Below are positions 18,394-26,880 of a DNA stretch of 64,000 nt, piece after piece. The notes beneath the pieces are model-generated. The model did not search any database and was not told the origin of the DNA. It saw nothing but the letters and a program-made list of their open reading frames with translations. The DNA comes from Acidobacteriota bacterium (lineage in GTDB: Bacteria; Acidobacteriota; Terriglobia; Terriglobales; Acidobacteriaceae). The stretch spans positions 1 through 64,000 of the forward strand of contig JABDHA010000006.1 in assembly GCA_013285705.1 (NCBI GenBank), in the 5' to 3' direction. The first letter of the stretch is position 1; every line of letters begins with the position of its first letter. The position numbers and the translations under genes were made by a program.

Positions 18394-19551
18394 CTAGTCC
18401 GGGAAGTAAATCGTAATCGAATCAGAATCAGCGTTGGCAGTGATGATTGCGCTGCGCGGGCTGGCCGTAAGGCGCGCGATAGCGACGGATCCCCAGCCAC
18501 CAGCAACGGGCATGGTTATGACGGTGAATTTTTCAGCCTGACCCAGGTGGTAAGTGCGAATCGTCCGGCTCTCCGCGCAGGCGATCACAATCGTCTGCGT
18601 TCCGTCTCCAGTAAGGTCGCCAGCGGCCACGCTGTTGGGGCCGCGGCAGTCTCCCAGAGAAATCGGTGAGCCGCGCATTGGATGGAAACCGCCATGGCCG
18701 TCATTGAGCAGGATAGAGATGGCATTCTCAGCGGAACGGCTGATGTCTCGTTGATAAGGGATGATGATGAGATCAGGCTTGCCGTCGCTGTTGAGATCGT
18801 CGACGGCAACCTCCCATGGTTTAGCGCCGGCAGGGAACGGCGAACCGGGAGCGTTCTGCAGGGCGCCCCGGCCATCGCCAAGCAGGATAGATACGGTATC
18901 GTCGTCAAGATTGGTAGTAACGATGTCGGGGTGGCCGTCCTGGTTGAAGTCGGCAGTGCGGAGTCGTTCGTAGGGGCGTCGGCCGGTTGGAAAAAATGTA
19001 CCTGGCGTGAGAAGGCGCCCGGTGCCGTCCCCGCGGAGAATTTCGATTTGGTTGTTGCCCCAGCTGTCTGTGGCAGCATCAAGTTTGCCATCGGAATTAA
19101 AGTCTGCGACGACAACGCTATGCGGATGCGGGTAAGAATGGACGTCGACCGGTGACCCGGGCGCAAGATGGAAGCCGCCACGACCGTCGCCGAGAAAGAC
19201 GCGCAGATAGGGCGACTGGTGGTTGGCGACGACCAGGTCGAGGTTGCCGTCGTTGTTCATGTCACCGATGGCGATGTCGTTGGGCAGATGACCGGCGGGA
19301 AAAGGTGAGTCGGGCGCTAGGTGAAAGCCGCCGCGCCCATCGCCGAGCAATACGGTGATGGAGCCGGAGTCGGCACTGTCCGAGCCGGCGTTGGCGACGA
19401 CGATGTCCGGATTGCGATCATGATTGACGTCGGCGACGGCAATCCACCGTGGGCTGAGCCCGGTAGAAATCGTAACCTGACGAAAGTGCTGACCGTGCGC
19501 TGCCAGGTTGCTGGCGAGGAGGAGCAGCGCGAACTGGGTTGCAATGCGCAT
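18394..19551 (-). CDS. Secreted FG-GAP/VCBS seven-bladed propeller protein
   Basis: A 385-residue protein with a signal peptide (MRIATQFALLLLASNLAAHG) and about seven FG-GAP-type blades with Ca-binding-like loops: ADVNHDRNPDIVV, GDMNNDGNLDLVV, ADFNSDGKLDAA, ADFNQDGHPDIV, DDLNSDGKPDLI, GDLTGDGTQTIV, with a degenerate last blade. Linking segments repeat VLLGDGRGGFHLAPGSP. Proteins of this type are extracellular or periplasmic beta-propellers like integrin alpha chains; binding partners are unknown. The ORF-track start at 19578 is a TTG; the first ATG at 19551 gives a normal signal peptide but has no clear Shine-Dalgarno. Confidence 0.85.
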   Translation of the reverse strand: MRIATQFALLLLASNLAAHGQHFRQVTISTGLSPRWIAVADVNHDRNPDIVVANAGSDSADSGSITVLLGDGRGGFHLAPDSPFPAGHLPNDIAIGDMNNDGNLDLVVANHQSPYLRVFLGDGRGGFHLAPGSPVDVHSYPHPHSVVVADFNSDGKLDAATDSWGNNQIEILRGDGTGRLLTPGTFFPTGRRPYERLRTADFNQDGHPDIVTTNLDDDTVSILLGDGRGALQNAPGSPFPAGAKPWEVAVDDLNSDGKPDLIIIPYQRDISRSAENAISILLNDGHGGFHPMRGSPISLGDCRGPNSVAAGDLTGDGTQTIVIACAESRTIRTYHLGQAEKFTVITMPVAGGWGSVAIARLTASPRSAIITANADSDSITIYFPD

Positions 19552-19642
19552 GGGGGCGCTTCTGACGAGTCTACGCAAAATAAGCCTGCCACCTGTTGGA
19601 CAGCGGAGTCCCGGCTCAGTGAGTGACTCGGCGATTATGCGC

Positions 19643-20296
19643 TTAACTAAGAACCCTGTGCGCCGCTCTCAGCTCTTCCACAGATCCGATTTCCTGAATT
19701 GGAGATAAGGTGTGACCGGATCCAGACGGCTCGCGCTTGGTGATTCGATAGACCGCTGCTGGTGGAATGTTGAGAAGCGCACGACCTAGACACGACGCTC
19801 GGAGACCGAGTCGATCAAGAAATGTTCTCGGCACTGGACAACGGGGACCATAGGTGAACTGATAGAACGCTCCACAGGGGCGCATGTAGCGAAATGCCCC
19901 GCTAAGAATGCGGATGATTTTCCTGGACGGCATATTGAGAAGTGGAAGCCCGCTGACCATAGCCCCAACCGGTGCATTCTGAAATAAATCATGCTTATGG
20001 AGACTTCCAGCGTCGATTCGAAGGACGCGTGCGTCGGGAAATCGTTCTTGCAGGAGCTTTGCAAAATCGGAACGGTACTCGACTAGCGTCAGATCTTCTT
20101 CTCTTACGCCCTGAGCAAGGAGTGCCTGGGTAAATACACCTGTTCCTGGGCCAAATTCAACAATGGGCCCGGAGTCGTGTCCTATTTCGCTGGTTATCAA
20201 TTTGGCCAAAGCCGCACCAGATGGTGCAATCGCGCCTACAAGGCCCGGATCGGAACTCAACGCTCGCAAGAAGGTCAGTGTCTGTCTCAACTTCAT
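19643..20296 (-). CDS. SAM-dependent methyltransferase, phospholipid N-methyltransferase-like
   Basis: A 217-residue class I methyltransferase. Motif I is IVEFGPGTGVFTQALL, followed by LTLVEYRSDFAKLLQERF (motif II acidic residue) and VRIDAGS-type motif III (VLRIDAGSLH). The N terminus FLRALSSDPGLVGAIAPSGAALAK matches PmtA/KsgA-like phospholipid methyltransferases, which make phosphatidylcholine precursors at the membrane. The middle segment GAMVSGLPLLNMPSRK also fits this group. Activity on phosphatidylethanolamine is an inference. The region upstream contains a short inverted repeat, CTCTAG-GTGA-CTAGAG, at 20330-20345. Confidence 0.8.
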   Translation of the reverse strand: MKLRQTLTFLRALSSDPGLVGAIAPSGAALAKLITSEIGHDSGPIVEFGPGTGVFTQALLAQGVREEDLTLVEYRSDFAKLLQERFPDARVLRIDAGSLHKHDLFQNAPVGAMVSGLPLLNMPSRKIIRILSGAFRYMRPCGAFYQFTYGPRCPVPRTFLDRLGLRASCLGRALLNIPPAAVYRITKREPSGSGHTLSPIQEIGSVEELRAAHRVLS

Positions 20297-20933
20297 TCCC
20301 TGGGATCTGCAGCAGAAACCTTAGAATACCTCTAGGTGACTAGAGCTAACGTGTGAATCGTGGGATCGCACCATCTCGCAATGTTGCAATATCAATAACA
20401 ACGCATGTCGACCGATCTCCTTACTTATAACTTAGACCGAAATATCAAAACGAACGGAAACAACTGATTTCTATCAGATAAACCTTAATTTTGCGTGAGC
20501 AGACCGCTGGAAGAAACCCCCGAGAATAGCCATGCATGCTGCAGGCGGACTCATAAAGTCAAGTCATCCCCTTTGGTTAGCCTGACTGCCAATGCTTAAT
20601 CTCCATTGTTGCTAACAGGGTAATGTACTCATCCAAATTGTCGCACTCTTGTAGGCAGATCGTCGGAAAATGAAATGGAACCCGGGTGTCCGATCGTACG
20701 GGTAGCTAGCGTAGTTTTTGACGTTTGTGGAGTGACACCCCACGCAAAAATGACGAGTACCGCGAACACCATTGCCTCCCCGCTCTGTGAAGCCTCATCC
20801 TGGAGAGTTCCCCGCTAACAGATTGAAAATAAAGCAAATAAAGACAAATGGGTTTGGCAGAGTATTTCCATCGAAATTGCTAAAATAGAAGTAGGACAAA
20901 AAAGCTTAAGAACGATCCAGCAAATCAAGCAAA

Positions 20934-20977
20934 ATCAATACTTTGCAGATAAGCTAAACAGCATCAATACATTGCAG
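20934..20977 (+). repeat. Imperfect 15-base direct repeat in the AT-rich spacer
   Basis: ATCAATACTTTGCAG at 20934-20948 recurs as ATCAATACATTGCAG at 20963-20977, one mismatch in 15, with starts 29 bases apart. Both copies lie in the AT-rich, gene-free part of the spacer. Function unknown; it could be a duplicated binding site or simple sequence drift. Confidence 0.4.
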
Positions 20978-21019
20978 CCATAAAAATTAAGAAGCCTTTG
21001 TTTTCATAGACCTGACGCC

Positions 21020-21037
21020 TCCCCCACCCCCGGGGGA
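21020..21037. terminator. C/G-run hairpin downstream of the PstS-like gene
   Basis: TCCCCC and GGGGGA form a six-base stem around a short loop 70 bases beyond the stop of the minus-strand porin/PstS-like operon. No T-run follows on the minus strand, so the terminator call is weak. Confidence 0.25.
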
Positions 21038-21110
21038 TAGCGCTCAAATGCCCACGATGAACACGTCAGAATCATGATCGAACCAATCTGCTTCCTGCGC
21101 ACAACTCTCG

Positions 21111-22565
21111 CTACTGAATCCGCGCGATAGCAGCATCTTCTTTACTGGCCACATCCTTCGGGATGGGCAGATACCCCAATGCGGCTGCCTGCCGCTGAGC
21201 AGGGCCGACCATCCACCGCAGAAAACCGGTGAGTGCCTTCCGTTTGGCGTCGTCCTCAATATGCGCAGGAACAACAACCCAGGTAAAGGTGCTGATGGGG
21301 TATACGCCCGCACCTGGGGCATCCACGATCGAGACTTTGAAGTCACCGCTGATTTTGACGGAGTGGCTCACAGCCGCAGCGATACTTTCGAGGCTGGCTT
21401 GGACAAATTCGCCGTTTCGATTTCGAACCCTGCCGTAGCTCAGATGGTTTTGAAGGGCGTAGATGAATTCAACATACCCGATGGAGCCGCTCTGCTCTTT
21501 TACCAATTTGGATACACCGTCGTTCCCGTCTGCCCCCAGTCCTATCGGCCATTTCGGAGTCAGACTTGTACCAACCTGGGCCTTCCACTCGGGACTGGTC
21601 TTCGAGAGATAGTCCGTCCAGGCATAGCTGGTGCCACTGCCCTCCGCGCGATGAGCGACGACGATATCGAGATCGGGAAGGTGAAGGCCTCGATTAGTGC
21701 GGGCTAAGATCGGGTCATTCCATTTCTTGATCTTTCCCAGATAGATACCGGACAGTGCCTCGGGCGTGAATGCTATATCGCCAGACAATCCGGGCAGGTT
21801 AACCACAGGCACGACCGCGCCTACCACCGAAGGAAAAAACAAGTACTTCCCGTCGTCTCCCGGCGAGAGCTCGTGAATCGCTTGCGGGCTATCCGACGCG
21901 GCGAAATCGATGCTGTTTGCAAGGAGTCTGCGAACTCCCGCCTCCGAACCAATTGGTTCGTACATGATCTGTAGCGCTGGATTTTCGCGCCGGTAGTTTG
22001 TGAACCATTTCTCGTAAACGGGAAAAGGAAAGGTAGCGCCCGCTCCTTTCAGAGTGGTCGTGGGTTGGGATAAGGAAGCAGCTGTGGATGGCTCTTCACC
22101 TTGTGCCAGCCCCTCGACCAGTTTCTTTACGATGAGCGTCGAAAGATCTTTCGATACGTCTCGCGACGACGCCGGCGGTGTTGCCAGATAGGACCAGAGC
22201 GTCTCACCATTCCTGTCTCTCAGCTCAATCGAAAGGAAGCCTGTGTAGATGGGAGTCCCGTTGGGTGCAACGTTCCCCAACTGCGGGTTGTGACTGCGGT
22301 ATCCTTTGATCCAGACTTCTCCCCCGCCACCGAGGATTGCATCTGCGCTCGATTCGTCTCCGGCGAGCGAGACCGAACTCACTTTGCGAAGTTCGGCGAT
22401 TACATCCTCACGAAACTTCTGAGAACCTTCCTGGGTAACAAACGGCTCGACGTAAATCCGCCGCGTGCTGTGATCAGCGGGGGCCGGCTGCCGGGCGAGC
22501 GCGGACCCAAACAACGAGCAGCAGAATGCGAAACACGCGATCATCCGGAACCGGGGAACGTTCAT
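21111..22565 (-). CDS. PstS-like phosphate-binding protein with extra N-terminal domain
   Basis: A 484-residue exported protein with signal peptide MNVPRFRMIACFAFCCSLFG. Residues about 25-160 form an additional domain (STRRIYVEPFVTQEGSQKF ... RDRNGETLWSYLA) resembling small envelope TolB/LptE-like modules that handle 'SxLGDEAxADAIL'-type sequences. Residues about 165-484 are a PstS-type periplasmic binding domain: LKGAGATFPFPVYEKWFTNY, FAASDSPQAI, and VAHRAEGSGTSYAWTDYLSK. PstS proteins normally deliver phosphate to PstCAB, but no ABC subunits are nearby. It is the last gene of a minus-strand unit after a porin and an outer-membrane barrel. The start at 22565 gives a proper signal peptide, with GGAGG upstream; the ORF track adds 38 unlikely residues. 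Confidence 0.85.
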   Translation of the reverse strand: MNVPRFRMIACFAFCCSLFGSALARQPAPADHSTRRIYVEPFVTQEGSQKFREDVIAELRKVSSVSLAGDESSADAILGGGGEVWIKGYRSHNPQLGNVAPNGTPIYTGFLSIELRDRNGETLWSYLATPPASSRDVSKDLSTLIVKKLVEGLAQGEEPSTAASLSQPTTTLKGAGATFPFPVYEKWFTNYRRENPALQIMYEPIGSEAGVRRLLANSIDFAASDSPQAIHELSPGDDGKYLFFPSVVGAVVPVVNLPGLSGDIAFTPEALSGIYLGKIKKWNDPILARTNRGLHLPDLDIVVAHRAEGSGTSYAWTDYLSKTSPEWKAQVGTSLTPKWPIGLGADGNDGVSKLVKEQSGSIGYVEFIYALQNHLSYGRVRNRNGEFVQASLESIAAAVSHSVKISGDFKVSIVDAPGAGVYPISTFTWVVVPAHIEDDAKRKALTGFLRWMVGPAQRQAAALGYLPIPKDVASKEDAAIARIQ

Positions 22566-22605
22566 GCTAGGGATTATCCTCCAACTCAATAGGAACCGGT
22601 GCGGC

Positions 22606-23565
22606 CTACTTGTGCCCGAACAGTTCCACTCCGAATACGACTCGCCATTGTGCCGCTCCGAAGTTCTGCACAAGAGCATGGCCGACGCCCAGCTTGATCC
22701 GCAGCTTTCGTTCTCCGATTTGTTCTAATCGTCCGGTTAAAAGAGCCTCCGTGCCTGTCTCCCCGCTGAAAAATTGGTGGAAAGCAGTTTCGCCATAAAT
22801 CTCAGGCCCCGCGACAAATCTCCAGCCAGTCGGCCCGGCAAACCTGCGTCCTCCGCTGATGCCGTAGAGGAACTCGCTCCCGTTTGGACTGCCGGGCACC
22901 GGCGCATCATTCAGCGGACGAACATGGACACCGAGCTGCCCCGCATAGCTGTAGGCACCGGCATCACCGGCTGCGAGAAACCGAAACATGGCGCGGTATC
23001 TGGCATCGCTCACGTAGTCGGAGCGGTTTCCGGAAGGAAAGATGACCTGCGCACCTGCACCGAGACGGAGCAAGCTACCCGGCTCTCCTAACAAACGAGT
23101 ATCGACGCCGATACGAAAATCGGAGACGGTATCGGGCGTGGTCCCGAGGTTTACTGAGGGAGCGGTGAACTGATACGGACCAAGTGTCCCGCTCGTTCCG
23201 GTGACCGAAAGAGGCATGGGAAGGTCGAGGTAAGCCCGAAAGCGATGATAGGTAACCGCACCGCCAATATCGAGGAACGCCTCTTGCGACACAACCGCGA
23301 GCTTCTGCTTGCTGTCTGGATCTGTGATGACCAGCGGGTTTCGCGCATAGCCAGAGGTGATTGAAATCGCGCCCCCGAGTCGGCCGCTGATGTCGAGGTC
23401 GTCCATGATGAACCACCCGCCACCGGGAGCTGACTGATAGAAGCGCTCGACTGCGAAGCCGGCCGGTTGCTGCTGCGCATCCGCAGGCAAGGGCCGGAAG
23501 CTGAGGAGAGCCAATGCAGCCAGCAACACGCGAACACAGCTACGATGCGGTTTAAAACTCGCCAT
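22606..23565 (-). CDS. Outer-membrane beta-barrel protein (OmpA-family barrel portion only)
   Basis: A 319-residue protein with a signal peptide ending PLPADAQQQ. The opening of the mature part, GFAVERFYQSAPGGGWFIMD, and the alternating strand pattern up to the terminal aromatic strand (RVVFGVELFGHK) resemble the transmembrane barrel of large OmpA-family proteins of deltaproteobacteria, but the thrombospondin-3 and peptidoglycan-binding parts are absent. It overlaps the stop of the upstream porin gene by 14 bases and is followed by the PstS-like gene after 40 bases, so the three are cotranscribed. Function unknown; envelope passage of a solute is a reasonable guess. Confidence 0.7.
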   Translation of the reverse strand: MASFKPHRSCVRVLLAALALLSFRPLPADAQQQPAGFAVERFYQSAPGGGWFIMDDLDISGRLGGAISITSGYARNPLVITDPDSKQKLAVVSQEAFLDIGGAVTYHRFRAYLDLPMPLSVTGTSGTLGPYQFTAPSVNLGTTPDTVSDFRIGVDTRLLGEPGSLLRLGAGAQVIFPSGNRSDYVSDARYRAMFRFLAAGDAGAYSYAGQLGVHVRPLNDAPVPGSPNGSEFLYGISGGRRFAGPTGWRFVAGPEIYGETAFHQFFSGETGTEALLTGRLEQIGERKLRIKLGVGHALVQNFGAAQWRVVFGVELFGHK

Positions 23566-25141
23566 GGACTCTCACCGTAAAGACATTGACGGGACCGCGT
23601 GCGGCATTGAAACCGGGATTTGTGATGTGCTGATAATCGCCGGTCAGCCAATACACTTTGCCCAGGTTGGCACTGTAGAACATATCAAGAGATCTTTCCG
23701 AGCCAGCCGTGATGGCGCCGTCACCAATAAATCCATCTACCCCGCCCATTCCGAGGTATTTCGCATGGATATTCGAGATCCATCCCAAGTTGCCGCCAAT
23801 ACCCGTGAGATCTTTGGATCGTGACCATACGGAACCCTTCGCCAGCACTCCTACAGTTGCAGAGCGATCCGTCGATGTGTAGGCATACACTTCGGTCTTT
23901 CCGTCGGAGTACATTCCGCGAGCGAAGACACCAATGTCGTGTCCAATGTACTGCTCAGCGAACGCGCCGATGCCCTCCTTAATGTTGGGTTTTCGCGCCC
24001 AGCAGAGATCCGGGGCACCGGCGTTCTGCGATCCGTAGTTGAACCCAGTGCAGGTGGTCGCGTTCTCCTGGGGATTTGCGTCGAACGCGGCGATGGCGTC
24101 ACTGAAGCGTCCCATATTTTCGCGGTTGCGGTAGCCCAGTACGCGAATCATGCCTTCCTGTTCGTGAATTGTGTGCTTATGCTCCACTTCCACCTGGTCT
24201 CCGTAATACTTGAGGAGCCGGAAGTCTACCGGAAGCTGGTTGGGCTGCTTTGGAGGAGTGATGCGGCCGTAGCGCACTGCCCAGTCATCCCAATGAAATT
24301 CGCCGATGCCTCCATACGAGTAGCCGCGCGCGTCGGAAGCAAAGTCATAGGCAGCGTAGGTCATGAATCCCAGGCTGAGAAAGCCCTGGCGAGGATCGAT
24401 GTCAAAAGCGTTGGTGTCGAAGAAATCCAGAATCGTAAAATTGCCTGCGACAAATACGAGTCTTCTGCTGTCGTAGTGCGTTCCCAATTGGAGAGGGCCC
24501 GATTCCTCCACATCGCTTTTCCCACCAAGGCCGATTGTCTGCTTGAGGAAAAGCCGGGAACGATAGACCTGAGGCACGCTCGCTCCGCCCTTTTGCAGCT
24601 CGAAATTCTGAATCGCGCCGCCCAGCCCACGGAGTTGCGAAAACGGCTGCTCCGAAATCAGCTCTGGGACGAGATAAGCTTCAGCGCCCTTCCAGAGCCG
24701 TAGGCCAAGGTAAAGTGTCGCCGTCCCGGTGAAGCTTCGTTCGGCGGTGGGAAGCAGCGAATTGATGCTGCCATTCAGGTTGGTATAAGGGGCATCGAAC
24801 GAGGGCTTCCAGCTTGAGATATACGTAAATTGCCCATACGCGTTCCAGCTTTCGTTTTCGATGTCGTGCAGGCCCTTGTCCGTCAGCACCTGCATGAGGC
24901 TATCTTCACCCTCCGGACGAGGCGCGGGGGTGCCGTTTTGGGCGCTGGCGAGCGATGATGCAAGCAGACAACTCGTGAGCACAAGCATGACCGATCTTGC
25001 GCGATTAAATAAGCTCACGAGATTCGCTCGTCCGAGGCTCCGATCGGAACCGTCGCAGCCATATCCGTCAGACACTGCTGCGCGCCGTTCGCGGCGATAC
25101 ACGTACCGCGTTACGGCAAGAATCAACGACCGGAAATGCAT
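23552..25141 (-). CDS. OprB-family carbohydrate-type porin
   Basis: A 529-residue outer-membrane porin. Family signs are ENESWNAYGQFTYISSWKPS (first strand region), TATLYLGLRLWKGAEAYLVP, and many amphipathic strands ending with the terminal aromatic VFTVRVHGEF. OprB homologues pass sugars, but specificity varies and the neighbouring PstS-like protein may point to another solute. ATG 25141 is preceded by GGAGG four bases upstream and gives a long, basic N-terminal leader before the hydrophobic core VMLVLTSCLLASSLASAQ. The internal ATG at 24988 would give a conventional short signal peptide but lacks a ribosome-binding site, so the start is uncertain. First gene of the porin-barrel-PstS unit. 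Confidence 0.8.
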   Translation of the reverse strand: MHFRSLILAVTRYVYRRERRAAVSDGYGCDGSDRSLGRANLVSLFNRARSVMLVLTSCLLASSLASAQNGTPAPRPEGEDSLMQVLTDKGLHDIENESWNAYGQFTYISSWKPSFDAPYTNLNGSINSLLPTAERSFTGTATLYLGLRLWKGAEAYLVPELISEQPFSQLRGLGGAIQNFELQKGGASVPQVYRSRLFLKQTIGLGGKSDVEESGPLQLGTHYDSRRLVFVAGNFTILDFFDTNAFDIDPRQGFLSLGFMTYAAYDFASDARGYSYGGIGEFHWDDWAVRYGRITPPKQPNQLPVDFRLLKYYGDQVEVEHKHTIHEQEGMIRVLGYRNRENMGRFSDAIAAFDANPQENATTCTGFNYGSQNAGAPDLCWARKPNIKEGIGAFAEQYIGHDIGVFARGMYSDGKTEVYAYTSTDRSATVGVLAKGSVWSRSKDLTGIGGNLGWISNIHAKYLGMGGVDGFIGDGAITAGSERSLDMFYSANLGKVYWLTGDYQHITNPGFNAARGPVNVFTVRVHGEF

Positions 25142-25384
25142 CCAACCTCCGCAGAGAAATGAGAGCAGCCCTTTGGAGAATAATTGACAGAACCGTAACA
25201 AAGATCAATCGTTCTTGAATTCTTTGCTTAGAAGGAGATACCTCGTCCAAAATTTCCACATACAGCGCCAGATCATGCCAAATCAAGACCGCTCAATATA
25301 GGCTGTTTCTCTGCCGCCAGAGCCAATGAGGCAAAAGATAGGTAAAGCCGGCGTCGATCGCGGGATCGATCCGAACTTCCGCAA

Positions 25385-26308
25385 CTAGCTTCTTCGCAGC
25401 TTCGCCAGCTGCTCTTCTTCATCCGGTTCTATATGGACCAGGACCTCAGCAACCCGAGGCGCATCGTGGAGAACCGTATCTTCAACCTTGTGAGCGATAC
25501 TGTGCCCGTCGCTTACAGAAATCGTGCCGTCCACAATGACGTGAAGATTCACATAGTAGAAAAAGCCGACCTTGCGAACCTCGCACTTCTCCAGACCGAC
25601 CACACCCGGCACCGTCGAGGCAATGGAACGGATTTGCCGTTCGATCTCAGGCGAGGGCTTGGCATCGAGCAGCTCTGCCAGCGGGTGCCGGAGCTTCCTG
25701 TAGGCGTTGAAGATAATGACGGGCGAAGCACAGAGCGCCGCCCAGTCGTCGGCTGCGGGATTCCGTGTCCAAAGAGCGATGGAGATTCCGACGAAGGCAA
25801 AGCCCGATGTAATCGCGTCGCTCAGGTGGTGCCAGGCATCGCTTTCGACGGCGCTGCTTTCGAGACCCGTTCCTACCGATGTGACGTACCGGGACAGGAC
25901 AACCTTGACGCCGACGACAGCCAATAGCACCCACAGCGTATAAGGCAGGGGCAAGGGATGCGGTTCTTTAATTCTCTGGATGCTCTCGGCGCCGATAAAC
26001 ACCGCTGCCACGATCAAAGCAAGACTGACGATGATCGATGCAATCGGCTCCGCCTTTCCATGCCCGTATGGGTGATCTTCATCGGGCGGCTTAATGGCAA
26101 ACTTGAGCCCAAAAAACACGACTGTCGAGCTGACAACATCGGAGAGCGATTCAACGCCATCTGCGATCAGTGCAAAGGAATGGCCCAGAAATCCGGCCAC
26201 ACACTTGAACACCGCCAATACCAGATTCGAACCGATTCCGACCAGCGACGACCGCATACCCTCGTGGACGGCTTTCTCAAGTGGTGCTGTACGCGGATCT
26301 TCTGGCAT
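25385..26308 (-). CDS. Cation diffusion facilitator (CDF) family metal exporter
   Basis: A 307-residue inner-membrane metal/proton antiporter. Helix II has ALIADGVESLSDVVSS with Asp50 and Asp57, and helix V has ESDAWHHLSDAITS, whose HHxxD pair forms the transport site together. The loop KPPDEDHPYGHGKAEPIAS is the CDF signature. Residues about 215-295 are the cytosolic dimerisation domain (FFYYVNLHVIVDGTISVSDG). Zn, Fe, Mn or Co export cannot be told apart; the HD-DD-type site favours zinc-like ions. ATG with GGGAG upstream. Single gene, separated by about 240 bases from the porin unit. Confidence 0.93.
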   Translation of the reverse strand: MPEDPRTAPLEKAVHEGMRSSLVGIGSNLVLAVFKCVAGFLGHSFALIADGVESLSDVVSSTVVFFGLKFAIKPPDEDHPYGHGKAEPIASIIVSLALIVAAVFIGAESIQRIKEPHPLPLPYTLWVLLAVVGVKVVLSRYVTSVGTGLESSAVESDAWHHLSDAITSGFAFVGISIALWTRNPAADDWAALCASPVIIFNAYRKLRHPLAELLDAKPSPEIERQIRSIASTVPGVVGLEKCEVRKVGFFYYVNLHVIVDGTISVSDGHSIAHKVEDTVLHDAPRVAEVLVHIEPDEEEQLAKLRRS

Positions 26309-26407
26309 GAATGAGTCTCCCTCATCAGTCCGGATTTCATAGGATTTCGCCTGGGAATGAAGAACAACTCGAACGAGTCATTTTCAATACTTGCCGGAGG
26401 AGTCAGA

Positions 26408-26812
26408 TCAGATGAGAAGCGGAAGATTGTATGGGCCTAAAACGAGATCGGGTAGGGGCACGGCGTGGAAAATCAGGACCCGACAGAATGACGATCTCGG
26501 AGACGCAGGCTCGAGAGGCTGAAATACGACCGACAGCCAACGACGCAGCAGGAACAAAAACGACAAGCCCCGCTTGCTCTGCTGCATCAATACCAGCACC
26601 AGGCAGAAAACCATGATCGTAGAAAGAAGCCCGAACTCGAAATCCTGACCGCCCTGAAGAAAATTGTCGAAGTGCCAGTAATACTCAGTCCACGGACTGA
26701 CCGCAATCAGCAGAGCCGTGAGCACAATGAGGATGCGGCCACCGACAGTACAGGCCTCCGCCTCAAAGGCCCTATCCTGGAGCACTCGCTTCGCATTGAG
26801 TATCCGCTTCAA
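26408..26812 (-). CDS. Small membrane protein of unknown function
   Basis: About 134 residues with two predicted transmembrane helices: ILIVLTALLIAVSPWTEYYW and FGLLSTIMVFCLVLVLMQ. The intervening loop WTEYYWHFDNFLQGGQDFEF is rich in aromatic and acidic residues and looks conserved. The ORF-track start is a TTG (26812); a GTG nine codons later is an alternative, so the N terminus is uncertain. The protein ends in a short, probably disordered Pro/Leu-rich tail. It lies head-to-head with the secreted Vps62-like gene at 26881. Confidence 0.55.
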   Translation of the reverse strand: MKRILNAKRVLQDRAFEAEACTVGGRILIVLTALLIAVSPWTEYYWHFDNFLQGGQDFEFGLLSTIMVFCLVLVLMQQSKRGLSFLFLLRRWLSVVFQPLEPASPRSSFCRVLIFHAVPLPDLVLGPYNLPLLI

Positions 26813-26880
26813 TCAATTCTCTCGATATACCTCGATTCTACCCGTTCCGGTAGAGTTGTGAGTGAAGGGCGGGCCCCGTA

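Larger units (their letters stand above)
20297..21110. other. Long non-coding, partly AT-rich intergenic region
   Basis: About 814 bases with no credible gene on either strand. The right half (roughly 20820-21010) is distinctly A-rich compared with neighbouring genes. It holds a short inverted repeat at 20330-20345, an imperfect direct repeat at 20934-20977 and a C/G-run hairpin at 21020-21037. No tRNA cloverleaf or known riboswitch was recognised. An undetected small RNA or regulatory region cannot be excluded. Confidence 0.6.

Noticed and set aside
25350-25375. GATCG-rich short palindromic stretch upstream of the CDF stop region
   Set aside because: It is short, GC-rich and without a matching promoter or T-run; chance occurrence is likely.
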